A stretch of DNA of 64,000 nt from NCBI GenBank assembly GCA_014075255.1, contig CP046178.1, positions 506,001 to 570,000 on the forward strand, in the 5' to 3' direction. A model generated the notes under the pieces. That model had not been told where the DNA came from. It did no database searches and saw only the letters and a program-made list of their open reading frames with translations. Source of the DNA: Gammaproteobacteria bacterium. Lineage in GTDB: Bacteria > Pseudomonadota > Gammaproteobacteria > UBA4575. The position numbers and the translations under genes are program-made. Below, in pieces: positions 54,294 to 62,413 of this stretch. Position 1 is the first letter of the stretch; each line of letters begins with the position of its first letter.

Positions 54294-55637
54294 ATCGAAA
54301 ATTCTGTTTTAAATTCACCTGATCTATTTGATCAAGCCGATAATTCCTATCGACCGCTTGCGGATCGCATGCGCCCAAATACATTAGATGCCTTTGTTGG
54401 ACAGTCGCATCTGCTTTCCAAGGACAAACCGTTAAGAGTCGCTATTGAACAAGGTAAATTACACTCAATGATTTTCTGGGGTCCGCCCGGAACCGGGAAA
54501 ACCACTTTAGCGCGTATAATTTCTCATACATCAGATGCCCAGTTTATTCCTATTTCGGCGGTATTGTCTGGAGTAAAAGAAATTCGGCAATCGATTGAAC
54601 AAGCAAAGGCCTATAAGCAAGGTCGAGAATCAAGAACCGTATTATTTGTAGACGAGGTGCATCGATTCAATAAGGCCCAGCAAGATGCATTTTTGCCACA
54701 TATTGAAGATGGCACCATCTATTTTATTGGTGCGACGACCGAAAACCCTTCGTTTGAGCTAAATAATGCTCTTTTATCCAGGGCTCGTACTTACGTGCTG
54801 AAAAGACTTACACATGAAGATATTCAACAATGTATAGAACAAGCAATCCAAGATAAGAAACAAGGCTTAAAGGGTCGAGTCGATGAAATTGAGCAAGAAG
54901 CCAAAGAGATATTAGCGATATCAGCAGATGGAGACGCGCGACGCGCACTTAATTTCTTAGAAATTGCGGTTGATCTACTGGGCGAATCTGCAGATAAAAA
55001 AATAATCACCAAAGATATTATTCAAGAAGTTACTTCGCAATCCTTACGCCGCTTTGATAAACAAGGTGAATATTTCTACGATCAAATTTCAGCATTGCAT
55101 AAATCAGTTAGAGGTTCTGACCCCGATGCAGCACTCTATTGGTTTTGCCGAATGATTGATGGCGGTTGTGATCCTCATTATATTGCACGACGTGTTGTAC
55201 GAATGGCGAGTGAAGATATCGGTAATGCTGATCCGCGCGGGTTACAGATTACGTTAGATGCATGGAACACCTATGATCGCTTAGGATCGCCTGAAGGAGA
55301 ATTGGCAATAGCACATGCCATAGTCTATTTGAGTTGTGTGCCAAAAAGTAATGCTGTGTATACTGCGTATAAAGCAGCGATGAATGCTGCAAAAGAACAT
55401 GGTACTTTAGAAGTCCCCATGCATTTACGTAATGCACCAACAAAATTAATGAAAGATATTGGTTATGGTGATGGTTATCGCTATGCACATGACGAAGAAG
55501 ATGCTTATGCCGCTGGTGAAGTGTATTTGCCAGAAGAATTACAAGGCCAGCAATATTATTTACCAGAAAATCGTGGACTTGAAGCAAAAATTAAACAACA
55601 TTTAGAAACTTTACATAAAAAAACTACAAGCGATTAA
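54294..55637 (+). CDS. rarA: Replication-associated recombination protein RarA (possible ATC start)
   Basis: A AAA+ ATPase that acts at stalled forks, with Walker A WGPPGTGKTTLARI, the DEVHRFNKAQQDAF motif, GATTENPSFELN sensor and the C-terminal tetramerisation region. The first ATG (54369) begins at MRPNTLDAF, but the normal N-terminus of the family (LFDQ...YRPLADRMRP) is encoded in frame upstream. The frame opens after TAA at 54273 and contains no ATG, GTG or TTG before 54369. An ATC at 54294 has AGGA 7 bases upstream and would give a 447-residue protein of normal length; the ATG version has 422. I annotate the ATC with caution. Confidence 0.85.
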   Translation: MENSVLNSPDLFDQADNSYRPLADRMRPNTLDAFVGQSHLLSKDKPLRVAIEQGKLHSMIFWGPPGTGKTTLARIISHTSDAQFIPISAVLSGVKEIRQSIEQAKAYKQGRESRTVLFVDEVHRFNKAQQDAFLPHIEDGTIYFIGATTENPSFELNNALLSRARTYVLKRLTHEDIQQCIEQAIQDKKQGLKGRVDEIEQEAKEILAISADGDARRALNFLEIAVDLLGESADKKIITKDIIQEVTSQSLRRFDKQGEYFYDQISALHKSVRGSDPDAALYWFCRMIDGGCDPHYIARRVVRMASEDIGNADPRGLQITLDAWNTYDRLGSPEGELAIAHAIVYLSCVPKSNAVYTAYKAAMNAAKEHGTLEVPMHLRNAPTKLMKDIGYGDGYRYAHDEEDAYAAGEVYLPEELQGQQYYLPENRGLEAKIKQHLETLHKKTTSD

Positions 55638-55652
55638 AAAAGGATTGCATAA

Positions 55653-55937
55653 ATGGACCAGTTGAAATTATCAAGGGAACTTATTGAAAAGATCGAAAAA
55701 GTATTGGTAGAAGAAGATGAGCGCGCAAAAAATCCATTGCTTGCAGGTCAGTATCTAGCAGCAATAATTGGATTTATTGTCGGCAACCATGATCTTCCAT
55801 CTGGTGAAAAAAACGAAATTATGAATGAGCTAAATGCATTCTCTAAGTATGTTTATGACGACATTACCAAACAGCGTCAACAAACTATGCAACCCAAAGG
55901 CGAAGCTTTTGGTATATGGAAGCCTGGTCAAAGCTAA
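55653..55937 (+). CDS. Hypothetical protein, 94 aa
   Basis: A soluble helical protein of unknown function. It has a charged N-terminal helix (SRELIEKIEKVLVEEDERA), a hydrophobic central helix (LAAIIGFIVGNHDL) and a C-terminal FGIWKPGQS. It follows rarA by 15 bases and is likely co-transcribed. The ribosome binding site (AAAGGATTG) is good. No family recognised. Confidence 0.65.
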   Translation: MDQLKLSRELIEKIEKVLVEEDERAKNPLLAGQYLAAIIGFIVGNHDLPSGEKNEIMNELNAFSKYVYDDITKQRQQTMQPKGEAFGIWKPGQS

Positions 55938-55976
55938 ATTCTATTCTTGATTTAACTTCTTTTGATTCTAGTGATT

Positions 55977-56429
55977 TTAGTTTGAATTTGGCAGATTGCC
56001 AAAGCTAAGGTAATCATAATATTCAGCACAGTGTTTATTCATGCCTCTTTCACTGGTTTGGGTTTGCATGTCTTTATGTGCTGTAGTCCATTCACTGCAA
56101 GTTTTAGCTAAGCGCACACCGTTTTCATCTATCTTTCTTTTTTCTATCAGCTGTTTATGATCAGCAGAATTTTCGATTGCTTCGGGTTCTATGTGCAATC
56201 CCGGTTGTGCTTCGGGGCTTAGCTTCACGGTTTCTCGAGCAGTTTCAAGTTTTGAAGTTTCTGTAGCCTTTGAAGGTGTCGTAGGTACAGCTTTAGACAC
56301 TTCTACCGATATTTTTTCACTCTCTTTATGAAAGTATTTAGTGGTAATGAAGCTTGATGCAAAATTACCTACAGCAACACCAAGGATTATCAATATTAGT
56401 AATCCTACGTAGTTAATTTTTGGTTCCAT
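55977..56429 (-). CDS. Single-pass membrane protein, unknown function
   Basis: A 150-residue protein with one N-terminal helix (YVGLLILIILGVAVGNFASSF, given here in outline) and a long polar periplasmic part, Glu/Thr/Ser-rich, with two cysteines at the end (KTCSEW and KHCAEYY) that may pair. Signal-anchor topology. No family recognised. It is convergent with the 94-residue gene, 39 bases apart. Confidence 0.6.
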   Translation of the reverse strand: MEPKINYVGLLILIILGVAVGNFASSFITTKYFHKESEKISVEVSKAVPTTPSKATETSKLETARETVKLSPEAQPGLHIEPEAIENSADHKQLIEKRKIDENGVRLAKTCSEWTTAHKDMQTQTSERGMNKHCAEYYDYLSFGNLPNSN

Positions 56430-56658
56430 ATTTTAACCTGATTAGACTTTAATCCCTGCTAAATTTATCTGAAATAACGATCTGAGTAGTTAATTTCAGG
56501 ACGACCAAGTAGATTGAAGAGGATGAGCGTACAAGCATTTCAATTACCAAGTTAAATATTAGTGCTTATTTGTATCTTATTGAATATCATAAATAAACTA
56601 CAATATTGGATATATATCATAAAAGCAGTCATATTAATGGCTGGCAAATTGCGAATTA

Positions 56659-57846
56659 ATGGATATGTCACTAAAGCGCAAACTCTATTCAGGTAATTTT
56701 CGAAAAGCAGTTTCAATAGATGACTTGCATGAAATTGCGCGGCGTCGAATTCCAAACTTCGCGTTGGAATATGTAATTGGCGGCGCTGAAGATGAAGGTT
56801 CATTAAGTTGGAATCAAGAAGCTCTAAAATCTATCCGTTTTAAACCAAACACATTGGTTGATACTAGTTCACGACAACAACGTATTAATTTATTTGGTCA
56901 AAAAGCTAATTCACCATTGATTATTGCACCAACTGGGCTGAATGGCATGCTCCATCATCGTGCAGATATCGCACTAGCACATGCTGCAAAAAACAATAAT
57001 ATTCCATTTTCTTTAAGTACCGTTTCCAATGTAAGTCTCGAAGATGTTGCACATGATGTGGGTGGGCGTTTATGGATGCAGCTTTATGTGTTAACGGATC
57101 GCGACATTACACGAGATATTTTAAAACGTGCAGAAAATGAAAACTATGAAGCCTTAGTTTTCACGACTGATGCGAACGTATTTGGAAATCGCGAATGGGA
57201 TAAGCGAAATTATCGTGTGCCCGCAAAACTAACGCTACGTAATATGATAGATGTGGCTTGCCATCCTAGATGGATACTTGATGTATTAGTGCCACACGGT
57301 ATTCCTCGGTTTGAAAATATAGTTAAGTTTATGCCGCCGGAAGCAAAAACTGCTAAAGGTGGTGTGGCTATTTTCCCAAAACTATTCGCCCCTGATATTT
57401 CGTGGGATGAAGTGTCATGGTTGCGAGAAAAATGGCCGAGAAAATTAATATTAAAAGGCATTTTGAATGCTGCAGATGCAATTCGTGCAGCAGAGCTTGG
57501 TTGTGATGGAATTGTTATCAGTAATCATGGTGGAAGACAATTGGATAGTTGTGTTGCACCAATTGAAGTCTTGCCTGAAATTGTTGAAGCAGTAGGGGAT
57601 AAAATAACAATTATAGTGGATAGCGGTTTTAGGCGAGGTACTGATGTGCTAAAAGCCATTGCATTAGGTGCGAATGCAGTAATGATTGGACGTGCAACAT
57701 TATTTGGGCTTGCTGCCGGTGGACAAAATGGTGTTAATCATGCGCTATCTATTCTCACTACAGAAATTGATCGTGCGCTGGGTCAGCTTGGTTGCAACTC
57801 TTTAGACGAATTGCATTCCGAAATGTTGATAAACAACATTACTTAA
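56659..57846 (+). CDS. FMN-dependent alpha-hydroxy acid dehydrogenase (LldD/MdlB family)
   Basis: A 395-residue enzyme that oxidises an L-2-hydroxy acid to the keto acid, giving electrons to quinone or O2. Family features are LEYVIGGAEDEGSL, SPLIIAPTGLNGML, FSLSTVSNVSLEDV, WMQLYVLTDRD, KLILKGILNAADA and the active-site ISNHGGRQLD followed by VDSGFRRGTDVLKAIALGA. Candidates for the substrate are lactate, mandelate or glycolate-like acids. It is convergent with the amidase gene, 22 bases apart; no shared role is proven. Confidence 0.9.
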   Translation: MDMSLKRKLYSGNFRKAVSIDDLHEIARRRIPNFALEYVIGGAEDEGSLSWNQEALKSIRFKPNTLVDTSSRQQRINLFGQKANSPLIIAPTGLNGMLHHRADIALAHAAKNNNIPFSLSTVSNVSLEDVAHDVGGRLWMQLYVLTDRDITRDILKRAENENYEALVFTTDANVFGNREWDKRNYRVPAKLTLRNMIDVACHPRWILDVLVPHGIPRFENIVKFMPPEAKTAKGGVAIFPKLFAPDISWDEVSWLREKWPRKLILKGILNAADAIRAAELGCDGIVISNHGGRQLDSCVAPIEVLPEIVEAVGDKITIIVDSGFRRGTDVLKAIALGANAVMIGRATLFGLAAGGQNGVNHALSILTTEIDRALGQLGCNSLDELHSEMLINNIT

Positions 57847-57868
57847 TAATTACATTCGTAAAATTTTC

Positions 57869-58882
57869 CTAAGTTAAATATCTTTTAGGTATTGCTGCAC
57901 CCACGGTGTATTTTGGATCTACAAAGTTACCTAAACGTACTTTTCCACATTGGCTTAGCATCATGTAAGCATCCCAGCGATCAAAGTCGTATTCATTTTC
58001 CATCCAATAAATAAGTTCTCGATAAGCAATTCTGGTCGCATCTTCTAAAGGCCGAGTACTGCCAATGCCCATAATAAAATCGTCAGCTTCAAGTCTTGGC
58101 CATTCAATGGTGTAGTCTTTAATTAAATCAACAGTAATGGTGGTTACCGTTGGAAATTCAACTGCAACACCACAAACTTCACCATCACCTTGACATGCAT
58201 GAGCATCTCCTATGAAAAGCCGTCCACCCGGTGAGCGTACGGGTAAATAGGTAATGGTTCCCGGCCCCATATCGGGAAGATCCATGTTGCCACCATGATT
58301 GTCTGGAGTAAGCGAATTAATAGAATCGATTTCAGGTGATAAGGATAAAGTACCAATATGCGGTCGATACGGAAGTGTTACTTTATCGCTCCAATAGACG
58401 CTTTGCTCATCAATGTCTACTTTGCGTACTTTTTCAGGCAAAGGTTCATTTAGCGTAGCGGTGTAATAGGTACCTGTTAATGCGCCAAATTCTTTTATCA
58501 TGCAGCATGTGCCTTGAGGTTTGGGCCCGCGTGGAGCCATAGTTTCTATGTGTACGGCTACCGCATCACCAGGCTCCGCGCCTTCAATCATTATGGGGCC
58601 AGCTTGTGGATTTAAAAATGGCATTTTTAATATTTCAGAAGGTTTATCTTGCTCTGATTTAATTGCACCTTCAAATGCATCACGTGTTTCTACAACTACT
58701 TGATCACCTGGTTTAATTGTCATCACTGGATCTGAATAGGGACCCATAGTGTAAATATAGGTGCCTTGTACATCTTCTGTTAAATGGTGAGTAACCCCGC
58801 TTGATCCTTTGCCCACTCCACGTTTGTACATAATGGAATTTTCTACCCAATCATTTGGATATTTTCGACTGATCATTTCCAT
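57869..58882 (-). CDS. Acetamidase/formamidase family amidohydrolase
   Basis: A 337-residue member of the FmdA/AmdA family, which hydrolyses short amides such as formamide or acetamide to ammonia and the acid. Seen are MTIKPGDQVVVETRDAF, GDAVAVHIETMAPRGP, DNHGGNMDLPDMGPG, LFIGDAHACQGDGEVCGVAVE (metal-site region) and the C-terminal GNFVDPKYTV. It ends the urtABCDE operon, 41 bases downstream of urtE, so the transporter probably imports its substrate. Confidence 0.92.
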   Translation of the reverse strand: MEMISRKYPNDWVENSIMYKRGVGKGSSGVTHHLTEDVQGTYIYTMGPYSDPVMTIKPGDQVVVETRDAFEGAIKSEQDKPSEILKMPFLNPQAGPIMIEGAEPGDAVAVHIETMAPRGPKPQGTCCMIKEFGALTGTYYTATLNEPLPEKVRKVDIDEQSVYWSDKVTLPYRPHIGTLSLSPEIDSINSLTPDNHGGNMDLPDMGPGTITYLPVRSPGGRLFIGDAHACQGDGEVCGVAVEFPTVTTITVDLIKDYTIEWPRLEADDFIMGIGSTRPLEDATRIAYRELIYWMENEYDFDRWDAYMMLSQCGKVRLGNFVDPKYTVGAAIPKRYLT

Positions 58883-58923
58883 AATATCTACCTCATGTTT
58901 GTAATAATAATTTAGTAAATTAA

Positions 58924-59628
58924 TTACACAGCAATATGTGCTGCGAGTGTTTCGTCATTATTTAAATCTTCTTTTGTCAAAGCATCCGATACTTTGCCTT
59001 TTTCCATTGCATATGCACGATCAGAAACGGTTTGCAGCAAATCAAAATTTTGTTCCACTAGCAAGACGGTAATGTCACCTGTTTCTTTAAGTTTTAATAG
59101 AAAACTGCCAATTTCCTCAACGATGCTAGGTTGAACGCCATCACTAGGTTCGTCTAATAATAAAAGTTTTGGCTGATTGATAAGTGCTCGTGCAATAGCA
59201 AGCATTTCTTGTTGACCGCCGCTGAGCGTACCTCCGCGTTGATGTAGTCGTTCTTTTAAAATAGGGAAGTAAGAGTAAATAGCATCAAAATTTAGTTTTT
59301 TCTGTTTAGCACCGATTAAGCCACCCATTCGTAAATTTTCTTGTACGGTTAACTCAGCAAAAATCCCACGGCCTTGAGGAACATAACCAATTCCTGATTT
59401 TGCACGAATATTCGCTTTGGTTAAGGTAATATCTTTGTTATTAAAAATAATTTGGCCAGAGCGTGCAGGCAACAATCCGATAATGGTTTTTACCAGAGTG
59501 GATTTTCCGACACCATTTCGACCCACAACAGAAACTATTTCACCTTCTGATAAGGATATGCTGACACCTTGCAAAACGTTTGCTGTTTTGTAACCTGCAA
59601 CTACATTATCAGTATTTAAAATCTGCAT
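58924..59628 (-). CDS. urtE: Urea/amide ABC transporter ATPase UrtE
   Basis: A 234-residue LivF-type ATPase: Walker A GRNGVGKST (36-44), Q-loop VPQGRGIFAELTVQENL, intact signature LSGGQQ (135-140), Walker B LLLLDEPSDGVQPSIV. The SDGVQPS stretch after Walker B is typical of UrtE. Lies between urtD (8 bases away) and the amidase. Confidence 0.92.
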   Translation of the reverse strand: MQILNTDNVVAGYKTANVLQGVSISLSEGEIVSVVGRNGVGKSTLVKTIIGLLPARSGQIIFNNKDITLTKANIRAKSGIGYVPQGRGIFAELTVQENLRMGGLIGAKQKKLNFDAIYSYFPILKERLHQRGGTLSGGQQEMLAIARALINQPKLLLLDEPSDGVQPSIVEEIGSFLLKLKETGDITVLLVEQNFDLLQTVSDRAYAMEKGKVSDALTKEDLNNDETLAAHIAV

Positions 59629-59636
59629 AATTTTAA

Positions 59637-60371
59637 TTAATGTGCATGCCCTAAATATATTTTTTTAACTTCTTCGTTAGCGATAACTTCATCTAAATTA
59701 CCTTCTGTGAAAATACGCCCTTGATGTAAAACAGTAACTTTTTTAGCAATACTTTTAACAAAATGCATATCGTGTTCAACTACAATGATGGTAAGACCAT
59801 TTCCATTTAGCTTTTTCAATACCATTGAAGTGCGATCTGTTTCCTCACGTGACATTCCCGCAGTGGGTTCATCTATCAATACAAGATTAGGAAACCCTGC
59901 TAGCATCATAGAAATCTCCAACCATTGAAGAGTGTGATGGGGTATTTCGCTAGCAAGCGTATCGTCATTAGGATCTAATCCAAATTCTTCCAGCGCTAAC
60001 ACTAATCTTTCTTGACCTTGTTGATGGGATTTTTTTGAGACAGCTAAAGATGGGTTTGGAACCATAAGATTATGTTTTACACTTAGTTCCTGGTAAGCAC
60101 GGTTGGTTTGAAAAGTAAGGCCAATTCCATGGCGTACGCGTCTGTAGGGTTGCATACGCGTAACATCATGCCCATTGATGTAGATTTCGCCGCTGTCGGC
60201 GCGCTGGATGCCACACAATAGTGAAAAAAGTGTCGATTTTCCTGCACCGTTAGGGCCAATGATGCACCTTAACTCACCAGGCTCAACTTTTAAGTCCACA
60301 TTGTTTGCAGCAACGACTCCGCCAAAACGTTTGTTAACGTTGCGTGTTTCTAGTGCGTATTCGCTTGCCAT
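59637..60371 (-). CDS. urtD: Urea/amide ABC transporter ATPase UrtD, altered signature
   Basis: A 244-residue LivG-type ATPase: Walker A GPNGAGKST (39-47), LTFQTNRAYQELSV Q-loop region, Walker B LVLIDEPTAGMS (163-174) and H-loop VVEHDMHFV. The ABC signature, normally LSHGQ(K/R)QWLEI in UrtD, reads IPHHTLQWLEI (143-153), losing the Ser and Gly that contact ATP. One composite ATP site of the UrtD/UrtE pair may thus be degenerate, as in other asymmetric ABC transporters. One base separates it from urtC. Confidence 0.9.
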   Translation of the reverse strand: MASEYALETRNVNKRFGGVVAANNVDLKVEPGELRCIIGPNGAGKSTLFSLLCGIQRADSGEIYINGHDVTRMQPYRRVRHGIGLTFQTNRAYQELSVKHNLMVPNPSLAVSKKSHQQGQERLVLALEEFGLDPNDDTLASEIPHHTLQWLEISMMLAGFPNLVLIDEPTAGMSREETDRTSMVLKKLNGNGLTIIVVEHDMHFVKSIAKKVTVLHQGRIFTEGNLDEVIANEEVKKIYLGHAH

Positions 60372-60372
60372 T

Positions 60373-61419
60373 TTAACGGATCACTCTGGTGCTTTTTCGA
60401 TTAGTATATTTACCTACCCATTCAGCAAGCATGATGACAATGCCGCGTGGGAAGAAGACCATCGTAATGACTAATGCAGCTCCAATGATGACCATTGCAT
60501 ACTGGTTGCCTTGTGAAGACAAGGTAAATGTCACCCAATTTAGAACAATAGTTGCAATAAGTACGGCCAGCAAACTAGTACGTCCACCAACAGCAGCCCA
60601 AATTACAGGTAGTGCAGCTGATAACAATCCAACCTGACTAGGTGTTATGTAATTTCCCCATTGCACATATAACAAACCGCTTATAGCCGCTAATACAGCT
60701 GATAAAACAAATACCAACCATTGTCTTGCGCGAATATCATAACCAAAAATTTCTGTACGCAATGGGTCTTCGCGAATTGCGGTAACCACTTGGCCAAATT
60801 TTGAATTTAATAGCATTCTCAAACTTACGTAACATGCTAAAACAATCACCATGCAGAAGTAGTAAAATGAATTGCCCATGAAAACAAAACTTCCAATTTG
60901 AAATGATGGTATACCGGTCATGCCGTTGTAGCCGCCTAGCAGTACAGAACCAACTCGCCACTGATACCCAGCAGTTTGGCCAAGGAAAGTTTCTAAAAGT
61001 AGAGTTAATACAAGTGTGAGAATGGGGATGATCCACTCACGTACACGCGAGTAGAAAACAAAGTATGCAAATATTCCAGCAACTACTGCGCTTGCAACTA
61101 AGCCACCTAAGATTCCTGCCAATGAAGCGAGTGAATTACCTGCCATATTACCGGCAATAATTCCGTAGGTATAACCGGCAATGCCAAAATAAGCTACGTG
61201 CCCAAAACTTAATACTCCACAGTAACCCCATAGCAATGCCATACCGAGTGCGAGTGGAATATTTAGTAAATAATAAGAAACATTGGATGCGCGAAATTCA
61301 GAAACTTGAGTTGGATAAAGTGCAAAAAGAATTACCGCAATCACGAATCCAATCCAAAATATTTTTGATGTGCCTATATCAGCATCGCCACCAATTAAAT
61401 GTAATATTTTTGAGGTCAT
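60373..61419 (-). CDS. urtC: Urea/amide ABC transporter permease UrtC
   Basis: A 348-residue LivM-type permease with about ten helices. Characteristic are YYLLNIPLALGMALLWGYCG, LSFGHVAYFGIAGYTYG, VVTAIREDPLRTEIFGYD (the cytoplasmic coupling helix) and YVQWGNYITPSQVGLLSA. It overlaps the end of urtB by 4 bases, so the two permeases are translationally coupled and form the channel together. Confidence 0.92.
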   Translation of the reverse strand: MTSKILHLIGGDADIGTSKIFWIGFVIAVILFALYPTQVSEFRASNVSYYLLNIPLALGMALLWGYCGVLSFGHVAYFGIAGYTYGIIAGNMAGNSLASLAGILGGLVASAVVAGIFAYFVFYSRVREWIIPILTLVLTLLLETFLGQTAGYQWRVGSVLLGGYNGMTGIPSFQIGSFVFMGNSFYYFCMVIVLACYVSLRMLLNSKFGQVVTAIREDPLRTEIFGYDIRARQWLVFVLSAVLAAISGLLYVQWGNYITPSQVGLLSAALPVIWAAVGGRTSLLAVLIATIVLNWVTFTLSSQGNQYAMVIIGAALVITMVFFPRGIVIMLAEWVGKYTNRKSTRVIR

Positions 61420-62318
61420 TTTGTATTACGAGTACGTCTTCGATCCATTAACTTTTGAATTGCTGCTGAAATACCGTCAGGCATGATACGAATGATGATT
61501 AGTGAAGCAATTAGCAAAGCTACGGTTCCTAAAAATGCTCCGTATGCCATTCCAATAGGCGTTTTAATTGCAGATAGCAACACGCTGCTGCCTACCGCAC
61601 CACTAATTACATTGGCTGCTCCTCCCACTACAACCGTTATGAAAGCAGGTGCGACAAATTGTTGGCCCATGAAAGGTGCAATCGTTGAAGTAGGTGCCAA
61701 TAAGGCGCCACTTAAACCAGCGAGACCTGCACCAAGGCTGAAGGTTAGTGTGTATACATGGCTAGTAGGCACGCCCAAGGCTTTTGCCATTTCTGCATTT
61801 TGCATCGTGGCACGTGCTTGTAATCCGTAATTTGTATAACGATAGAGCCAATATAATCCAGCGATTAAAGCAATTGAAATCGCAATTAGGATTAACCAGT
61901 AAGCTGAATAAGAAAACCCTCCATAGGAATACGATCCGCCTGGTATTTTTATAGCGGGCATAAATGGACCAAAAACTAGAAGTGTTCCTTGGCCTAATAT
62001 CAAACTTATACCCCAAGTTACGACCAGCGCACCCAATTCACGGCCATAGAAACGTCTTACAATTAATAATTCAAGTATGGCGCCGAAGATTGCGACCGCA
62101 AAAAAACTAACGATTACGGCTAAAGGGAAGGGAAGATTAAGTTGATTATGTGTAATGGTAGCGACATAGGCACCCATCATCATCAATTCGCCATGGGCAA
62201 GATTGATGATATTCATCATACCCAATATCACGATAAGCCCGAGTGCTGCTAAGAATAAGAACGCAGCATTTGTACCAAACTGGTACGTCAGGCTCAGTGC
62301 AAGAGCATCGGTTTCCAT
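61416..62318 (-). CDS. urtB: Urea/amide ABC transporter permease UrtB
   Basis: A 300-residue LivH-type permease. It shows GLIVILGMMNIINLAHGELMM-type opening (given in outline), LIVRRFYGRELGALVVTWG, YGLQARATMQNAEMAKALG and VVVGGAANVISGAVGSS. It is the shorter core form; E. coli-like UrtB proteins with an N-terminal extension are longer. The gap of 95 bases to urtA contains a strong hairpin. Confidence 0.9.
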   Translation of the reverse strand: METDALALSLTYQFGTNAAFLFLAALGLIVILGMMNIINLAHGELMMMGAYVATITHNQLNLPFPLAVIVSFFAVAIFGAILELLIVRRFYGRELGALVVTWGISLILGQGTLLVFGPFMPAIKIPGGSYSYGGFSYSAYWLILIAISIALIAGLYWLYRYTNYGLQARATMQNAEMAKALGVPTSHVYTLTFSLGAGLAGLSGALLAPTSTIAPFMGQQFVAPAFITVVVGGAANVISGAVGSSVLLSAIKTPIGMAYGAFLGTVALLIASLIIIRIMPDGISAAIQKLMDRRRTRNTK

Positions 62319-62349
62319 AAGACAATGCTGTTCCGTTGCTTTATCGATT

Positions 62350-62380
62350 ATGGCGTCGACAAAAGTTTAGTCGACGCCAT
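62350..62380 (-). repeat. Perfect 11-base hairpin between urtA and urtB
   Basis: Arms ATGGCGTCGAC and GTCGACGCCAT with a 9-base loop (AAAAGTTTA) in the urtA-urtB gap. It is the most GC-rich and most regular hairpin of the region. On the minus strand no T-run follows, so it more probably protects the urtA transcript end or partly attenuates, giving more binding protein than permease. Such intercistronic hairpins are common after binding-protein genes. Confidence 0.7.
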
Positions 62381-62413
62381 TCGATTTATTGTTATTAGGA
62401 CATTATATTTAAA

